From NCBI GenBank assembly GCA_041686315.1, contig JAWLEC010000182.1:1-5633 (forward strand): a stretch of DNA of 5,633 nucleotides, read 5' to 3'. Shown here one piece after another: positions 5,460 to 5,633 of the stretch. Under the pieces are notes generated by a model. That model saw only the letters and a program-made list of their open reading frames with translations, ran no database searches and was not told the DNA's origin. The first letter of the stretch is position 1, and every line of letters starts with the position of its first letter. A program made the translations under genes and the position numbers. The DNA comes from Sva-07 sp041686315 (GTDB lineage Bacteria; Actinomycetota; Acidimicrobiia; Acidimicrobiales; Ilumatobacteraceae).

Positions 5460-5541
5460 CGACGTTCGCCAGGGGTCAGACCCCGCACGAACGGTTGGCA
5501 CGCACGGCGTTCGTCGGGGGTCTGACCCCAGGCGAACGTCG
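5460..5541. repeat. 82-bp imperfect inverted repeat, REPIN-like or bidirectional terminator
   Basis: Arms 5460-5493 and 5508-5541 pair at 31 of 34 positions around a 14-nt loop (5494-5507). Mismatches are 5471/5530, 5485/5516 and 5486/5515. Each arm carries a 13-bp near-palindrome, GGGGTCAGACCCC (5472-5484) and GGGGTCTGACCCC (5517-5529), flanked outside by GACGTTCGCC or its complement. It begins directly after the stop codon of the partial gene on the right and is 126 bp upstream of the DUF3107 gene. Two short palindromic units in inverted orientation match the architecture of REPINs, which are mobilised by RAYT transposases; no such transposase is in this window. As RNA it would form a very stable hairpin and could also end transcription or protect an mRNA 3' end. 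Confidence 0.85.
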
Positions 5542-5633
5542 TCAGACGGTGGTGGCGCAGAAGGTGTCGCCGGCGGCGAGGCTCGACTCGGTGGTGATGC
5601 CGAGCTCGGCGGCCCGCCCGGCGTCGTACAGCT
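5542..5633 (-). CDS. C-terminal end of an unidentified protein (partial)
   Basis: The minus strand is open from the window edge to TGA at 5544-5542 and reads 29 residues ending AAGDTFCATTV. Codons are nearly all G/C at the third position and the peptide looks ordinary (LYDAGRAAELG at its start), so a real gene is likely. I do not recognise the family. The gene is cut by the window, and its stop codon touches the inverted repeat, which may act as its transcript end. Confidence 0.55.
   Translation of the reverse strand, partial: LYDAGRAAELGITTESSLAAGDTFCATTV

Noticed and set aside
5334..5501. N-terminal extension of the DUF3107 protein to 5501
   Set aside because: It would run into the inverted repeat and add 56 residues absent from the family, which begins at the DVRIGV segment.

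Overview
The window is high-GC, gene-dense bacterial DNA. A WhiB iron-sulfur regulator, a PdtaS-type histidine kinase, a paired set of ArsA/Get3-like ATPases and a DUF3107 protein together point firmly to Actinomycetota. A deep-branching class such as Acidimicrobiia is possible, but that is inference from general protein character and no taxonomic marker is present.

Layout from left to right. (1) At 1-129 (+) lies the 3' end of a gene that starts outside the window. Its product ends in an acidic tail of 5-residue repeats encoded by 15-bp DNA repeats. (2) At 101-781 (-) is a compact glycerophosphodiester phosphodiesterase whose last 29 bp overlap the first gene tail to tail. (3) At 782-987 is a divergent intergenic region with a candidate promoter, two small dyads and a strong ribosome binding site leading into (4) a WhiB1-type regulator at 988-1287 (+). 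(5) After a 69-bp convergent gap, four minus-strand genes read from right to left as one probable operon: DUF3107 (5100-5333), an ArsA/Get3-like ATPase with the signature lysine (4045-5097), a second ATPase without it (2882-4048) and pdtaS (1357-2862). Junctions are tight: 2 bp, a 4-bp GTGA overlap, and 19 bp. (6) At 5460-5541 is an 82-bp near-perfect inverted repeat built from two palindromic 13-mers, resembling a REPIN or a strong bidirectional terminator. (7) At 5542-5633 (-) is the C-terminal end of an unidentified protein.

Functionally, whiB1 and pdtaS are convergent neighbours as in Mycobacterium tuberculosis (Rv3219/Rv3220c, from memory). The two ATPases correspond to Rv3679/Rv3680, which in M. 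tuberculosis lie at a different locus next to whiB4. This window therefore joins what are separate mycobacterial loci. The likely theme is signal sensing (WhiB1, PdtaS) beside an ATPase pair possibly involved in membrane-protein handling; any functional link is inference from gene order.

The observations most worth checking are the 82-bp inverted repeat, the probable CTG start of the first ATPase, the P-loop asymmetry between the two ATPases, and the lack in this PdtaS of the cysteine pair at the position reported to sense copper/NO in M. tuberculosis.
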